Position numbers and translations under genes: made by a program
Assembly: GCA_003255065.1 (NCBI GenBank)
Contig: QAOA01002082.1
Coordinates: 678,861 to 742,860 of the forward strand
Direction of reading: 5' to 3'
From: Cercis canadensis
Lineage: Eukaryota; Streptophyta; Magnoliopsida; Fabales; Fabaceae
Length of the DNA stretch: 64,000 nt
Notes under the pieces: generated by a model
The model's input: only the letters and a program-made list of their open reading frames with translations
Database searches by the model: none
What the model was told of the DNA's origin: nothing
Shown: positions 22,093-34,408 of the stretch, piece by piece
How positions within the stretch are numbered: the first letter of the stretch is position 1
Layout of the letters: each line of letters begins with the position of its first letter

Positions 22093-24569
22093 TGGTTTGT
22101 GAAATTTTGATCGAAGTTTAATGGGTTGCGGAGGTCACGGCGAAAAGCTGGACAATGGGGTCTGTTTATGAGCTTCAAAGATATCTTTAATAAAAGGAAA
22201 GAAGAAACAGGGGAGAAAAAAGTTACCAATTGAAGAGAGAGAGCAAGAGGCTCTCCAGGTGAGATTCCAGAGCGCGAGAAAACAGATATATGAGACTTGG
22301 GAGAGAATCGGAAAGAGAAACAGTGGCCGCCGAGGGAATGAGTTCCTCAGAGGATCGGTGTGGCGTGATTTCTAATCGTATAATAATGCACACTATTTTC
22401 ACCGAAACCAAATACCGAACAAGATGCCACATGGAACTTCCACGTCAGTTTTTACTCCATACCCAAAGAAAATAAAGTATTAGAACATGTGTGTGTTTGG
22501 ATTTAAAATAATAAATTACTTAGATTACGGGTAGAATTAAATTATAAAAAATTCAACTGAGAATTTATTTTTGTTTGGATATGTTAATTTAAAATTAATT
22601 TATAATAATTATTTTTATTTAGATGGTATAAAAAAATTATTATTGAAAGTTAAAAAATTTTCATTTGTATATATAGAGTAATAAAATATGAAATTGTTTC
22701 TATGCCATTTGAAAATATTGATTTCGGAAGTTATATTGGCAGAATTTGCACTAACACAAGGTAAATAAGGGCAAACCAAGAAATTTTAGTTAATGGGAGT
22801 AATAGATACACACAAATGATTAATATTTATATTAATATATAAAAATATATAGTATATTTTTACCAAGAATAATAAAATACTTAAATTAACCATATAAATT
22901 TTGATTAAATAAAATATAAAAATATTAATTATGAATAATATTTAATCAAATATCTAAAAAAATTAGAATTTTTATTAGACTTTTTATATGGGTAATCATC
23001 TAAGCTTCCATGATCTACACAAACAAACAATAAGGAACCATACAAATTGAGGGACTAAGAGATCAAAAGTGTTGTGGAGTAACTATATCATAAGTAGTAT
23101 TTTTTTTTTTCTTTTTATGTTTTTTGTTTCTAAAAGAGAACCTCTATCTCTTATAAAAATTCTATTTAAGTCAGATCCTTAAGACAGACATCTCATGTAA
23201 TTCATTTATTTAATTAGAAATATTAAAAGGCTATTTTTTTTGGCTAATTCATATGTTTACACTCCGATTTTTGAGGAATGGGTGGCAGCATGGGAGCCCA
23301 TTATGATGTGTGCAGAAGGAGGCCTATTTAACTTAAAATGGCCCAAAAGTAAAGCCCATGAATGGCAGTGTCACAATACAAAATGCAAAAGCAACTATTC
23401 CCAAACAAAGACAAAAGTAAAAAAGGATAATGAAAATGAAAGGTGCACTCCAACAAAATGGGACAAAACTTGAGTTCTCATTGGCTGCTACTTTACTAGC
23501 TGCTTAGCTGGCTTCACCCTCAACCAGAAAAATAGAGCAGAAGTTTCTCGATGTCTAGATATTTTTGTGGTATGCCATTCGTGGTTGCCTTCAGTGTGCA
23601 CTCCCAATCAAAAATTTGCCAATTTTAAAATAATGATTAAAATTAATGTTTGATAAGAGTAAAATAAATTTTAAAATAATGAATATAAATTAAACATGCT
23701 CTTAGTAAATGCTTAATGTGAAGAATTGATTCAATTTCAAAACTTAAAATGTTAAGAGAAGATTTATGAATAATTTTATATTAATACCTAGCAACCAAGT
23801 TAACTTTAAATGAATGTTCTTTCATTAACTTAGTATTTTTTTTTTTTTTTACATCCAAGGTATTTACACCCTTTGAATATGAGACTAATCCTTGTTGGGA
23901 GCAGTAACCAATAAATCTCTCTTAACAAATGCGACCGAACTCAAAATTTTTGATTTAGAATGTCTTGAGGCTTAACCTGCTTCAACTAAGCCAACACCTT
24001 GTTGATTCATTAACTCAATATTTATAAATTATTAGTTTAGTTTCAATTTTCAAATAAAATATTTAATTTTTTTCTTTGGTTTCAAATCAATTATAATTTT
24101 TTATGAGTAAATTATAACTTTTAACACTTTTATATAATTTAACTATATCGTTGGCCAAGGAAAGGAAGTTTAATACTTTAATTATTATTAACTGCCATAT
24201 TGGCCAAATAAAGGAATTATAATTTTATCAAACACCCTTTGGTCTAGTGTTTTTTTTTTTTTTTATAAGACCTTTTTGTCTAATGTTAATTATTAATTTA
24301 TACTCATAAAAAAAATTTACATGCGTAAAGTCAAGGGTTATTGCATCATAGAAGTCAATCTTAACAAATAATACACATCTATTTTGTCTTTTTAGGTTTC
24401 CATTTTCACAATTTTGTGGTAATGAAAATTACCAAATTTGGGTGGTGAAGAAAGAAGCTCAAACACAAACCTCAAATTAGCACAGTTCCGAGAAGCTACC
24501 ATTTTGTCTGTAAACAAACTGAAAATACAACAAATTCTAATCCTTATGATCTAATCCCCAAACCACAGG
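22093..24569. other. Intergenic spacer between divergent PPR and Rubisco activase genes
   Basis: Bases 22200-22345 are purine-rich leader-like sequence upstream of the PPR gene. The rest is AT-rich with homopolymer T runs (23101, 23831, 24250). The open frame at 23240-23473 has no family resemblance. No mobile element boundaries were identified. Confidence 0.4.
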
Positions 24570-24663
24570 CCACGTACTAATACAGCCAGTCCCATTTGTG
24601 TGGCCGTTAGGAAATTCCCACAGTTTCACTTTCTCCACTCTCCTATCTCCCTCCACTATAAAT
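24570..24663 (+). promoter_or_regulatory. Rubisco activase promoter: ACGT core and TATA box
   Basis: ccacgtac at 24570-24577 carries the ACGT core of G-box-like light-responsive elements. ctataaat at 24655-24662 is a good TATA box 125 bp before the start codon at 24787. The interval between is pyrimidine-rich. G-boxes with a nearby TATA are usual in light-induced photosynthesis genes; actual light control is inferred. Confidence 0.55.
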
Positions 24664-24786
24664 TCTCCCCTCTCCTCTCACTTTCCATCAACCCAAACAC
24701 TTCAACCAATAAAAGAAAATTCAGTTCCATTTCGTCTTCTTCCTTGATAGCTCACACCAAAACAAGTTTTTGGCTTTCTTTGATAA

Positions 24787-27155
24787 ATGGCTGCTTCAGT
24801 CCCAACCGTTGGAGCCGTTAACAGAGCACCGGTACCCTGTTTTTCCCGCCCTTTCTTTTGTCCCACCAACTGTTCTAGCTTTGTTCTCATCGAATAAATA
24901 TGTTTGATTTCAATCTTTTTTTTTGTTATATATATTTGCACACACCCTTGTATATATTCCTTTGAAATTTAGCTTACCCGTCCGTCAAGGCATTGAGTGT
25001 TTTTCTTTGAGTAGATTGTGTGTTTGCCACTCTTTAACCATGAATTTTATGGTTCTGTGTTGAGATTTTGGGTTTTTTTTTTATATCTGGGTCTGCTCAA
25101 TTTGGTCTAAAAAATGGATCTTGTTAATCCAATTGGAGCTTCTTGTGGTTTGACGCAGTTGAAATTGAATGGGTCCAGCAGTGGAGCTTCTGTGCCAAGC
25201 ACAGCATTCTTTGGAACCAGCTTGAAGAAAGTGAGCTCCAAGATTGCCAACCAGAGGATTGTGTCAGGAAATTTTAAGGTTGCTGTAGAATACGATGAGC
25301 AGAAGCAGACAAACAAGGACAGATGGGGAGGACTTGCTTTTGATGAGTCAGATGATCAGCAGGATATCACAAGAGGAAAGGGAATGGTGGACGATCTCTT
25401 CCAAGCTCCCATGGGTACTGGGACTCACTATGCTGTCATGAGTTCCTATGATTATATCAGTGCTGGTCTTCGCCAGTAAGTAAATTTGAACTTTAGCCAA
25501 TGAAATTGAAACTTGAATTCAAGGCTTTCATTTTGATTCTAAGAACTTTGTGGATGATAATGAACTCATTTTCAGGTACAATTTGGACAACACCATGGAT
25601 GGTTTCTACATTGCTCCAGCATTCATGGACAAAGTTTGTGTTCACATCACCAAGAACTTTTTGAACTTGCCCAACATCAAGGTTCCTCTTATTTTGGGTA
25701 TTTGGGGAGGCAAAGGTCAAGGAAAATCATTCCAATGTGAGCTTGTCTTTGCCAAAATGGGAATCAAGTGAGTTGAAATTATCTTCATGTAATTTTTTCC
25801 CCTTAGTTCCGTTTGTTTCCATAGAAAATATTTTGGCCTAAAGATTTTTATTTCTTAGGCCAAAAGTTTTCCTTAAAAACCATTTCTATGAAAACAAACC
25901 GAGCCCTTAAACAAAATGTTGGTAAATCAATAGGAAACATAGAAGTTTGGTTGAGAATTTGGTGTATCCAAGAAATATTTGATGCCTAGTTGCTTACTCC
26001 TGATCTTTATGACAATGAATTCAGTCCCATTATGATGAGTGCTGGAGAATTGGAAAGTGGAAATGCCGGAGAGCCCGCTAAGTTGATTAGGCAAAGGTAC
26101 CGCGAGGCAGCAGACATCATCAGGAAAGGGAAAATGTGTTGCCTCTTCATCAATGATCTTGATGCAGGAGCTGGTAGGCTTGGTGGAACCACTCAATACA
26201 CAGTCAACAACCAGATGGTTAATGCAACCCTTATGAACATTGCTGATAACCCAACCAATGTTCAGCTTCCTGGCATGTACAACAAGGAGGAGAATCCTCG
26301 TGTCCCCATCATAGTTACCGGTAATGACTTCTCCACATTGTATGCTCCTCTCATTCGTGATGGGCGTATGGAGAAGTTCTACTGGGCGCCTACTCGCGAA
26401 GACTGCATTGGTGTCTGCCAAGGTATTTTCAGGACAGACAGTGTTCCTAAGGAGGATATTGTTAAGCTTGTTGACACCTTCCCTGGCCAATCCATTGGTA
26501 AGTCTTGCCTCAACCAAAATCTTCATTTTCCAATTTCCCTTCTTGCAATAGAATTTGAGACATTGGATACAAGAGTCAAAGTATATGGATGAAATGTAAA
26601 TAATCAATTGTTTGATTGATGTGTTTGTGTGTAGACTTCTTTGGTGCCTTGAGGGCAAGAGTGTATGATGATGAAGTCAGGAATTGGATTTCAGGAATCG
26701 GTGTAGAAAATGTTGGGAAGAGGCTTGTGAACTCAAAGGAGGGACCTCCAACCTTTGAGCAACCAAAGATGACTCTTGACAAGCTCCTTGAGTATGGAAA
26801 CATGCTTGTCCAAGAGCAGGAGAATGTGAAGAGGGTTCAATTGGCAGACAAGTACCTCAAAGAAGCAGCACTTGGAGATGCAAATGAAGATGCCATCAAG
26901 AGAGGAAACTTCTATGGTTAGATCCTTGATCCTAAAGCCCTTGATGAAAGATTTCTCTCAGGCTTCAGGATTATGATGGAATAAAGATTAGGCAAAAGAA
27001 CATGAATTAAATAAGTGTTGCCTTATTGTTTGGATGCAGGACAAGGAGCTCAGCAGGTTCATATTCCTGTCCCTGAGGGTTGCACTGACCCTTCTGCAGC
27101 AAACTTTGACCCAACAGCTAGGAGTGACGATGGAAGCTGCACATACAAATTTTAA
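24787..27155 (+). CDS. RCA: Rubisco activase, chloroplast, long (alpha) isoform, six exons
   Basis: Exons are 24787-24831, 25159-25475, 25576-25767, 26025-26497, 26635-26916 and 27040-27155, all GT-AG, giving 474 residues, the usual length. The protein is an AAA+ ATPase of the chloroplast stroma that removes inhibitory sugar phosphates from Rubisco. A transit peptide begins [23 protein letters not shown] (residues 165-172) is Walker A, and [13 protein letters not shown] is Walker [25 protein letters not shown] and the sensor region follow. The C-terminal extension keeps both redox cysteines (C451 and C470, in GCTDP and DGSCTYKF), which let thioredoxin-f control the alpha form. If the last intron is retained, translation stops at once after FYG (stop within 26917-26921) to give a 437-residue beta-like form. 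No key residue is missing. Confidence 0.97.
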
Positions 27156-29100
27156 GTGATTTCTAGGTATTTTTGTAGCATATATAAAGGGATTAGTGAA
27201 AGAAGAGTCTAAAAGAGTGATACTTATTGTGTTGCTCAGATTTGTCACCTGTGTGTTATAGTTAAATTTATGTATGGCGCATGGATCCGACGTTGTAAAT
27301 TTTGTGCTTATTGCAGAAGTAAATAACCCTTTTACTGGGTTTATGAGTGAGATACGTTGCTTGTTCCTTTCTTTACCTCTAAGTTTTGGAATTCGTGGCA
27401 CAAGAGATAGGCACAGTGGAGATCAATAAGAAATTTTTTTATATTATTTCTTTATTAATCCTATTATCAGTTAGGCCAGTGAACTCCTGATAACCGAACA
27501 CATGAAGTTGGCTCGTATATAGATGCTAACAAGTTTTCAGAATTGATCCTTCCTCTCCTAAATAATCAAAATCATAATAAGTTAAACTTTTTAAAGAAGG
27601 AAAGAATACTTGTCTTTATAATGGCAATCCTGAGGCTATAGCAAGATTCTCAACTCCTTAAACCATATTTATGCATGGTAATAAGCAAAGCATTTCTTCC
27701 CTGAAAATGTTGGGAATTTCAATGTATGAAAACCAAGCACATTACTATGAAAGATTCCATGATATAGCCAATTGAAGGCCTTATTCAAAGGCCCACAGGT
27801 AAGATATTAATTGAGCCCAATACTAAAGGGTTTGGTGCGGAGAATCATGTCCAATAAGGTCAGTTCAATTGGACAGGATCCGATCCATCATAATTTAAAG
27901 CTATTGAGATTCATCAGTGACTGCAAGTGCCAACTCTCTTATTTTGTTTTGAAGTAAACCCCTACTATGGAGATTGGAGAACATCTAAGCAACTAGCACC
28001 AATGACAAGCGCAGTCATTGGTTTTGAAGCACAGCACAATGCACATGCCAACATTTGAACTTTTCAGAGTCTAGCTCACAGCATTTCCAAAACAGTGCCT
28101 CCACAATGATTTGCCATAGAAAAGGTCACACCAACTAATTACTTGCCCAACAGTTAGGTGTGCACTATATAAGGGAATAATTATTAAAAAAATAAAACTA
28201 ATGATTAAAAATATATAATAATCACTGGTTTCTATTTTTAAAACAAATTTTCTTTATCTTTCCTTTTTAATAATTTTTCCCATAAATTGCCATCATTTTT
28301 TTTATGAGTAAGTTACCACCAAATTAAAGTTTAAGTAAGGTTTTTATTTTTATTTTTNGCAACTAGCACCAATGACAAGCACAGTCATTGGTTTTGAAGC
28401 ACAGCACAATGCACATGCCAACATTTGAACTTTTCAGAGTCTAGCTCACAGCATTTCCAAAACAGTGCCTCTACAATGATTTGCCATAGAAAAGGTCACA
28501 CCAACTAATTACTTACCCAACAGTTAGGTGTGCACTATATAAGGGAATAATTATTAAAAAAATAAAACTAATGATTAAAAATATATAATAATCACTGGTT
28601 TCTATTTTTAAAACAAATTTTCTTTATCTTTCCTTTTTAATAATTTTTCCCATAAATTGCCATTATTTTTTTTATGAGTAAGTTACCACCAAATTAAAGT
28701 TTAAGTAAGGTTTTTATTTTTTATTTTTTTTAGATGTAATTAAGTAAGGTCTTATTAACTTTACTGATAAGCGAATATACACACAATCGTTTTTCTACAA
28801 GTTTTCTTTTCAATGGTCTCATGTGACAAAATTTAATTGTACATGATTTTTTTCAAAATTTTCTTTCTTTTAAGCTTCAATTCTATCCCAAAATAGAATC
28901 ATGTACAACCTATAAAAAAAATTAATAAACAAATTGACTAGATGCTAAAACATGATTATTGATGAGGTAAAACTGTTTGTATAATGCCCTCTAGGAAATG
29001 AACCAATCTATTGTTGCCTCTGTTTTACATTTTTTTCTAATGGACATTATGTATGATTGCTTTCTTTTTCATGTTTGCTTCTTCCTCCTCCAACATTAAG
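27156..29100. other. Intergenic spacer with an N-flanking duplication
   Basis: The first 250 bases are the Rubisco activase 3' UTR region. Bases 27989-28357 and 28359-28728 are near-identical direct copies around the N at 28358. No gene was recognised; the remainder is AT-rich. Confidence 0.5.
27989..28728. repeat. 369-bp direct repeat flanking the N at 28358
   Basis: Both copies begin gcaactagcaccaatgacaa and run to the same T-rich tract, with only a few base differences (for example gcgcag versus gcacag). The N marks the junction. It is probably an unmerged contig overlap. Confidence 0.85.
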
Positions 29101-29111
29101 CCTTATTATCC

Positions 29112-30220
29112 AGCAATTTGACAGAAATAATGCATTTAGATAAATTATTTACACAAATTATGTACATTTAAAATTATTTATGTAAAATGGGCACTTTTAA
29201 ATTTTTTTATTAATATATCAATCGGAGCTAAACACGCTTTTGTGTGTCTAAAACGTGTATGACTCAAATACATTTTAGGGAATTTTATTTCAAAAGCATG
29301 AACACTGTTTACAAAAGTATTCTGTAAAAAGATACACACTTTTAAAGAAAAGCGTATTCTTATACAACACACTTTTAAAGAAGTAAACACGCTTTTACCA
29401 AATCAATAACGCTTTTTCCCAAGAAAAATAGTCACGATTTTGCAAAAATAAAGATCACGCTTTAGGACTCTTTGAAGAACACGCTCTAGGTTTTGGGAAC
29501 ATGCTTTTATCTAAAGCGTGTTCCCCAAAGTGACCAAAGCCTGTTCCCAAAGCCTCATAAGGTGGTCATAAGTTTACATTTAAAAATATTTTGAGCTCAA
29601 TGACTCATATTTTGAAAGAAAAATAAAATAAAAAATCATGAATCTACAACTTGTCAACCAACTAATTCGTACAACATATGAATATAATAATGCATTTGGT
29701 GTATCTTCAATTGGAAACTATATATATAAACAATACCAACAACTATTCTAGATTTTGACTATTAATTCTCGACCCCTTGATATTGCTTATCCTTCTTTTA
29801 TTTTCTATTATATATAAACACATATGAACAAGGGAGGGACACACTTTAAGGTTTGAGAAACATGCTTTAGGGAAAAGCATGATCCCTATTTTTGCAAAAC
29901 CGTGACAATTTTTCTTGGGAAAAAGAGTTATTGATTTGGTAAAAGTGTGTTCACTTCCTCTAAAGCGTGTTGTATAGAAATACACTTTTCTTTAAGTGTG
30001 TATCTTTTTACGGAATACTTTGTAAACAATGTTCACACTTTTGAAATAAAATTCTCTAAAGCGTGTTTGAGTCATACACGTTTTAGACACACAAAAGCTT
30101 GTTTAGCTCTAATTAATATATTAATAAAAAAATTTAAAAGTGTCTATTTTATGTAAATAGTTTCAAATGTGAACCATTTATAAAAATAGTTTATCCAAAT
30201 GCATTATTTCTATCAAATTG
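29112..30220. mobile_element. Long-TIR foldback element, Mutator-like, with 11-bp target-site duplication
   Basis: Two arms of about 390 bp (29112-29505 and 29840-30220) are inverted copies, shown by the same translated peptide appearing on the minus strand in the left arm and the plus strand in the right arm. The flanks carry the identical 11-mer ccttattatcc (29101-29111 and 30221-30231). The arms contain many aagcgtgtt/aacacgctt motifs. The roughly 330-bp centre has no transposase. TIR length and duplication size point to a non-autonomous Mutator-like element. The mirrored open frames are not genes. Confidence 0.85.
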
Positions 30221-30290
30221 CCTTATTATCCTATGCATTGTGACATAATAGCTAGCCTTATTATCCTATAATAAGTGACATAATTTTTTT
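30221..30290. repeat. 34-bp imperfect tandem repeat beside the foldback element
   Basis: ccttattatccta occurs at 30221 and again at 30255, each followed by a block ending gtgacataat. The first unit overlaps the right target-site duplication of the foldback element at 29112-30220. Confidence 0.6.
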
Positions 30291-33200
30291 ATCAGAGATA
30301 GAATATTACATTACAATATATATTTACAACTCTTATATAAGAAAGATCAGACGTTTCAGTCGTTAATGATATTACCATAACAACATTAACAAGTAACAAC
30401 CACTAAAAGCAAATACACTAAAATTTAATCTTGCTTAGGTCATAATAAATGACTTAGCTAGTAGTTGATAGTGATAGGAAAAAAATCATTTAGCTTATGG
30501 ATGATTCCCCTCCCTCTCTCTACATTCTTGTGCTTATCACCAAACTTAATAATTCGTCACACGAGCAAGTTGTCAACAGGACTTAGAAAATTAGAAAACC
30601 ATTCTTCAAGCCAAGTTGACAAAACCACAACTCAAGCATATGATGATGGCTTGTGGATTATATGAGTATGGAATTGCGGCTTACTTAATAAAACATCATT
30701 TTTTAGGACCTGCTGCAGTATTCCTATTTGGAGACTCCTATAATGAAAACATTCCAAAGATTAGTTGTCTTGTGGGATTAAACTAACTTGTGGGCATGAA
30801 ATTCAAAGCTATGACCAGAGAGAGAAGATGTGGATGACTCTATTTGCGTTTCAAAATTCAAATATTCCCTTCACCAATATCACCCACTCCCAATAACTAG
30901 AGACTTTTTCATAATGGAAAATCTTTCTGGCTTACTCACTATGTAATGTCACACCAACTTATATTATTTAGTTTTAAGCTATCACTAAAATAATTGTCAT
31001 ATTATCTTGTGTTATACACAAATAATCACATTTGAACTTAATTCATTCTAACTATATAAATTTTAATTTAAAAAATCGATTCATTTAATTTGTTTGGTTA
31101 TATGGTTCAGATTTTACATACTATGTCACATAGTGTATAAAATTTATTTCTAATTTTTTTAGTGGAGTCCTATATAAATATTTGTAATTCAAATATCACT
31201 AATTATATACTATTTAATTAAGCAATCCTAAGTTAAAAGTAAAATACTATGTAAAAATATAAGGACTTCTTCATAAACATCCTATTCAATACTTAGCAAC
31301 CGACAATAGAATCAAAGATGAGTGCTTCATTTGGTCTTCATAATCATTGGAAACTGGAAAGCTCAACCATTATTCTCGTTGGAGTTTCTCTATTTGCACA
31401 GATATTGATAATAAACAACGTTTACTTTCATAAGAATCCACAAACTAAACAGTTTCAAGTTCATGTAAATTAGGAAAAATATGAGTTTAGCTAATAAATT
31501 TTCATTTCAATAATTTAAACTTAAATTTGGTTAATTATACTATTTATTTTTATATTATTTTTCATAATCTTATTTAAATTTTTGTCAAATTCAAATTTTG
31601 TCACATCTATAATCTTGTGAATAATTGGGTAAGTTGTAGTGCTATCATCACTCATTTACATTGACTTAATTATCACATCAACAACAAAAATTAATGCTTA
31701 AGTATCATTATCTTCCTCCTTAGCCAAACAAAATAATAATTAATTAGATAAACAACCATTCCTTAAAGTTTCCAATTTGACTTCGGGGTGCACAAAATTC
31801 TACCACATAATTGTGACAACATTTAAAAAGAAAATAACATTTAATGAGAAAAAAAATGATTTATATTTTTTGCTATTGATAATGTGAGATTACAAAGATG
31901 CAACTTAATTATATAAATTACTTTTAAGATGAATGATATCTACAATAGAAAGTTATTAGTTGGTTACTTAGCTCAATTGTTAAAATGTGATTGGGTTGAC
32001 GTTTAAATTTTTTTAGTGATTTTTTATTAATAGACACAAATTAATTATAATATGTTATATATATTTTTTTGATATTTTGGATTAGGTTATAAATTCAAAC
32101 ACAAAATTTATAAAATAATATTAATATTACTCAATTACAAATTATTTAATAATATACTATACCTTAAATTTTTTTATAAAAAAGTAAAATTTTCTCTTTT
32201 TAAAATATCTTTTCCTTCGATAAAAAGAAAAAGATTGCATCTAGATTTTATTGATCACTTTCTCAGCTTAGAAAATGATAGAAGGGAAGGCAGTCAAGTA
32301 TGGTAGGTAGGCCATCTCCTCCGTTTTGTTAAAAAAGGTGAATAAAAGAAAAAAGAAAAAGATAGAGGAAGGATCTCAGAACACGTCACAAGTCTGTCTC
32401 GTTTATGTTCAGAAGGTAAGTGGAAATGACGCCTGCCTCTTTCTCATACTACTCTATACAAAAAAAAAATGCAGAGTTTGAAAAGTTTATACCAATCAAC
32501 TAAAAGTTGTGACAATCATTTTTTCTTTTGACAAAGGACGCCTGCCCCTTTCCCATGACCTATACAAAAATGGTTGTTACAACTTTTAGGTGATTGGCAT
32601 AAATTTTTTGAATTATGTATTTTTTAAGAAAATTATTATTTCAATCATAAAATTTGTAAAAAAAGTTGATTAGTTCCTTATACATATTAATTTCAATTGG
32701 TTCTTTCATATATGAATAGTGAACCATTTATTTTATTCCTAGATAATTAAGGGTTGTAAGTGGGTNTGGTTATAGTATATACTGCACACAATTTATTTCT
32801 TAATATGGGAGAACAATTTTCTTACAAATAAGGATTATCACAAATGAAATGATGACCTCCAAAAAGTAAGATTGGTTCCAAGTGAATGCAAATTCATTCC
32901 AGCATAAGTGAATATTCTTCTAACCTATATGGTTATCTTTTGGTATTATTTTTTCCAGAGCTATTTGAGTATCCTTTTGTTTCTATGTAATTATTCTTCA
33001 CGCAGTATGTGGTTAATGATCACAGTAAGTAAGTATCATGTGAGGATAGTCATATAGACAAAATAAATAATTTATTATTTACATAAACAATACTAGAGGA
33101 ATTATATTGGAATTAATATATATTAAAAAATTATGGGTTATTTTTACAAATTTTATGACCTAAACAATAATTTATTTTAGTTACAATTTTGTGTTTAAAT

Positions 33201-33620
33201 ATAAAATTTGCAAGTGGTAAAAATGATCTTAATACTATTCTATTTATTTGTTTAAAAAAATATTGAATGGATTCAAGGTATGTTATAACTTATAAGTTAA
33301 ATGAGTATAACTAAATTCAAATATTATTATAAAATAATAATAAGAGTTAACTTAACTAATAAAATCGGCTCAAATTCAAGTAATTTATCTACTTTCTAAG
33401 CTTTTGGTGTTAAAAAACAACTCTTATTATAAAAGTGAAGTGATTTTTGGAGGTATGTAATATTTCTTTGACATGAAAATAAAATAATTATTAATATAAA
33501 AAGTAATTAATTTTGACCGTTAAAAGATAAATAGTCAAAATTAAATACTTCTATATCAACGGTAATTAATATTATTACATAAAAAATGTATAAGATACCT
33601 CCTTAGTTTGTGGGAATGGA
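30291..33620. other. Long AT-rich intergenic stretch
   Basis: No intact gene. A possible GDSL-lipase-like scrap is at 30708-30745. A SINE-like A-box (tagctcaattgttaaaatg) lies near 31969. A compact direct-plus-inverted repeat is at 32430-32612. A single N at 32766 has no obvious flanking duplication. Confidence 0.4.
32430..32612. repeat. Composite direct and inverted repeat
   Basis: Bases about 32477-32522 and 32566-32612 are inverted copies (arms of about 45 bp around accaatca-ctaaaagttgt). The block beginning acgcctgcc(t/c)ctttc appears directly at about 32429 and again at about 32538. It could be a small foldback element; no target-site duplication was found. Confidence 0.55.
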
Positions 33621-33630
33621 TATATAAATA

Positions 33631-34030
33631 GGTGAGCACTATGCTACTACCTACTTATGCTATTCTCTTATTCTACACTCTCATCAGTTGAGTGAGATCT
33701 AGTAAGACTTACAGTGTAATTTTGATGTCATTGCGAAAATATTGAAAAAATGAGTCACCTAGTATGTGCAAAAATATATAATTTCTTATAAAATGTAAGA
33801 AAGAAAAGATATAAGAAAACATGCTAAAAAATAAATTTTAAAAAATTATTTTATGTCACATTTTTTTATATCGTATCGTTCTTATATTTTATAAGAACGG
33901 TATGTTTTGGCGGGTGACCTAATTTTTTACAATTTTTTGCAATGATACAAAATTCACAATATAAGTCTCATGCATAAATAAAGGCAATAACATGAGAGAA
34001 TAACATAAAATGTAATAACTTAGCCTTCAC
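33631..34030. mobile_element. Mutator-like foldback MITE, copy 2 of the 8.9-kb family
   Basis: The left end ggtgagcactatgctac is identical to copy 1 at 8891, and the right end acttagccttcac matches its right end. The flanking 10-mers tatataaata (33621-33630) and tgtataaata (34031-34040) agree at 9 of 10 positions. The arms fold back over nearly the whole 400 bp. It ends about 380 bp upstream of the lectin receptor kinase start codon, so it lies in or near that promoter. Confidence 0.88.
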
Positions 34031-34040
34031 TGTATAAATA

Positions 34041-34408
34041 ACACTAGTTCCTAAGTTCATATGCATATGGACTTTATTGGAAGGTGGATTTTTTTTAGAG
34101 CTACTTTGTTCTGTTCTGAAGTGCGGCGCATCAGCAAACCCCAACCTTTACCTTTCACTTTCACTCTCACTCTGTCATCTTTAACTTATGCCCAATGTGG
34201 ACAATTGATTGCTGTCTTTTGTTCATTTCTCCATTGTTTTCCATCACCTTCGTGTTCAACTTCTCCTGCAACAACCGCCTTTATTCACCAAAAATGGCCC
34301 ATCAAGCTTGTATTTTCTCCATAACACATTCCAAATATCCCACCAACCATATAATCTGAAGCCCTTTTCACTGAAATCCCTTGATTCCTTCTTCTCTTTC
34401 TAATTAAC
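34041..34408. other. 5' region of the lectin receptor kinase gene
   Basis: Pyrimidine-rich sequence with no recognised gene; the open frames at 34061-34403 look like leader sequence. tgtataaata at 34031-34040, the right target-site duplication of the MITE, is TATA-like but lies far from the start codon. Confidence 0.4.

Noticed and set aside
23240..23473. 77-codon frame with Trp and Cys residues
   Set aside because: No family resemblance and no conserved context.
29178..30156. Two similar 70-codon proteins on opposite strands, at first looking like a divergent gene pair
   Set aside because: They are the two arms of one foldback element, not a gene family.
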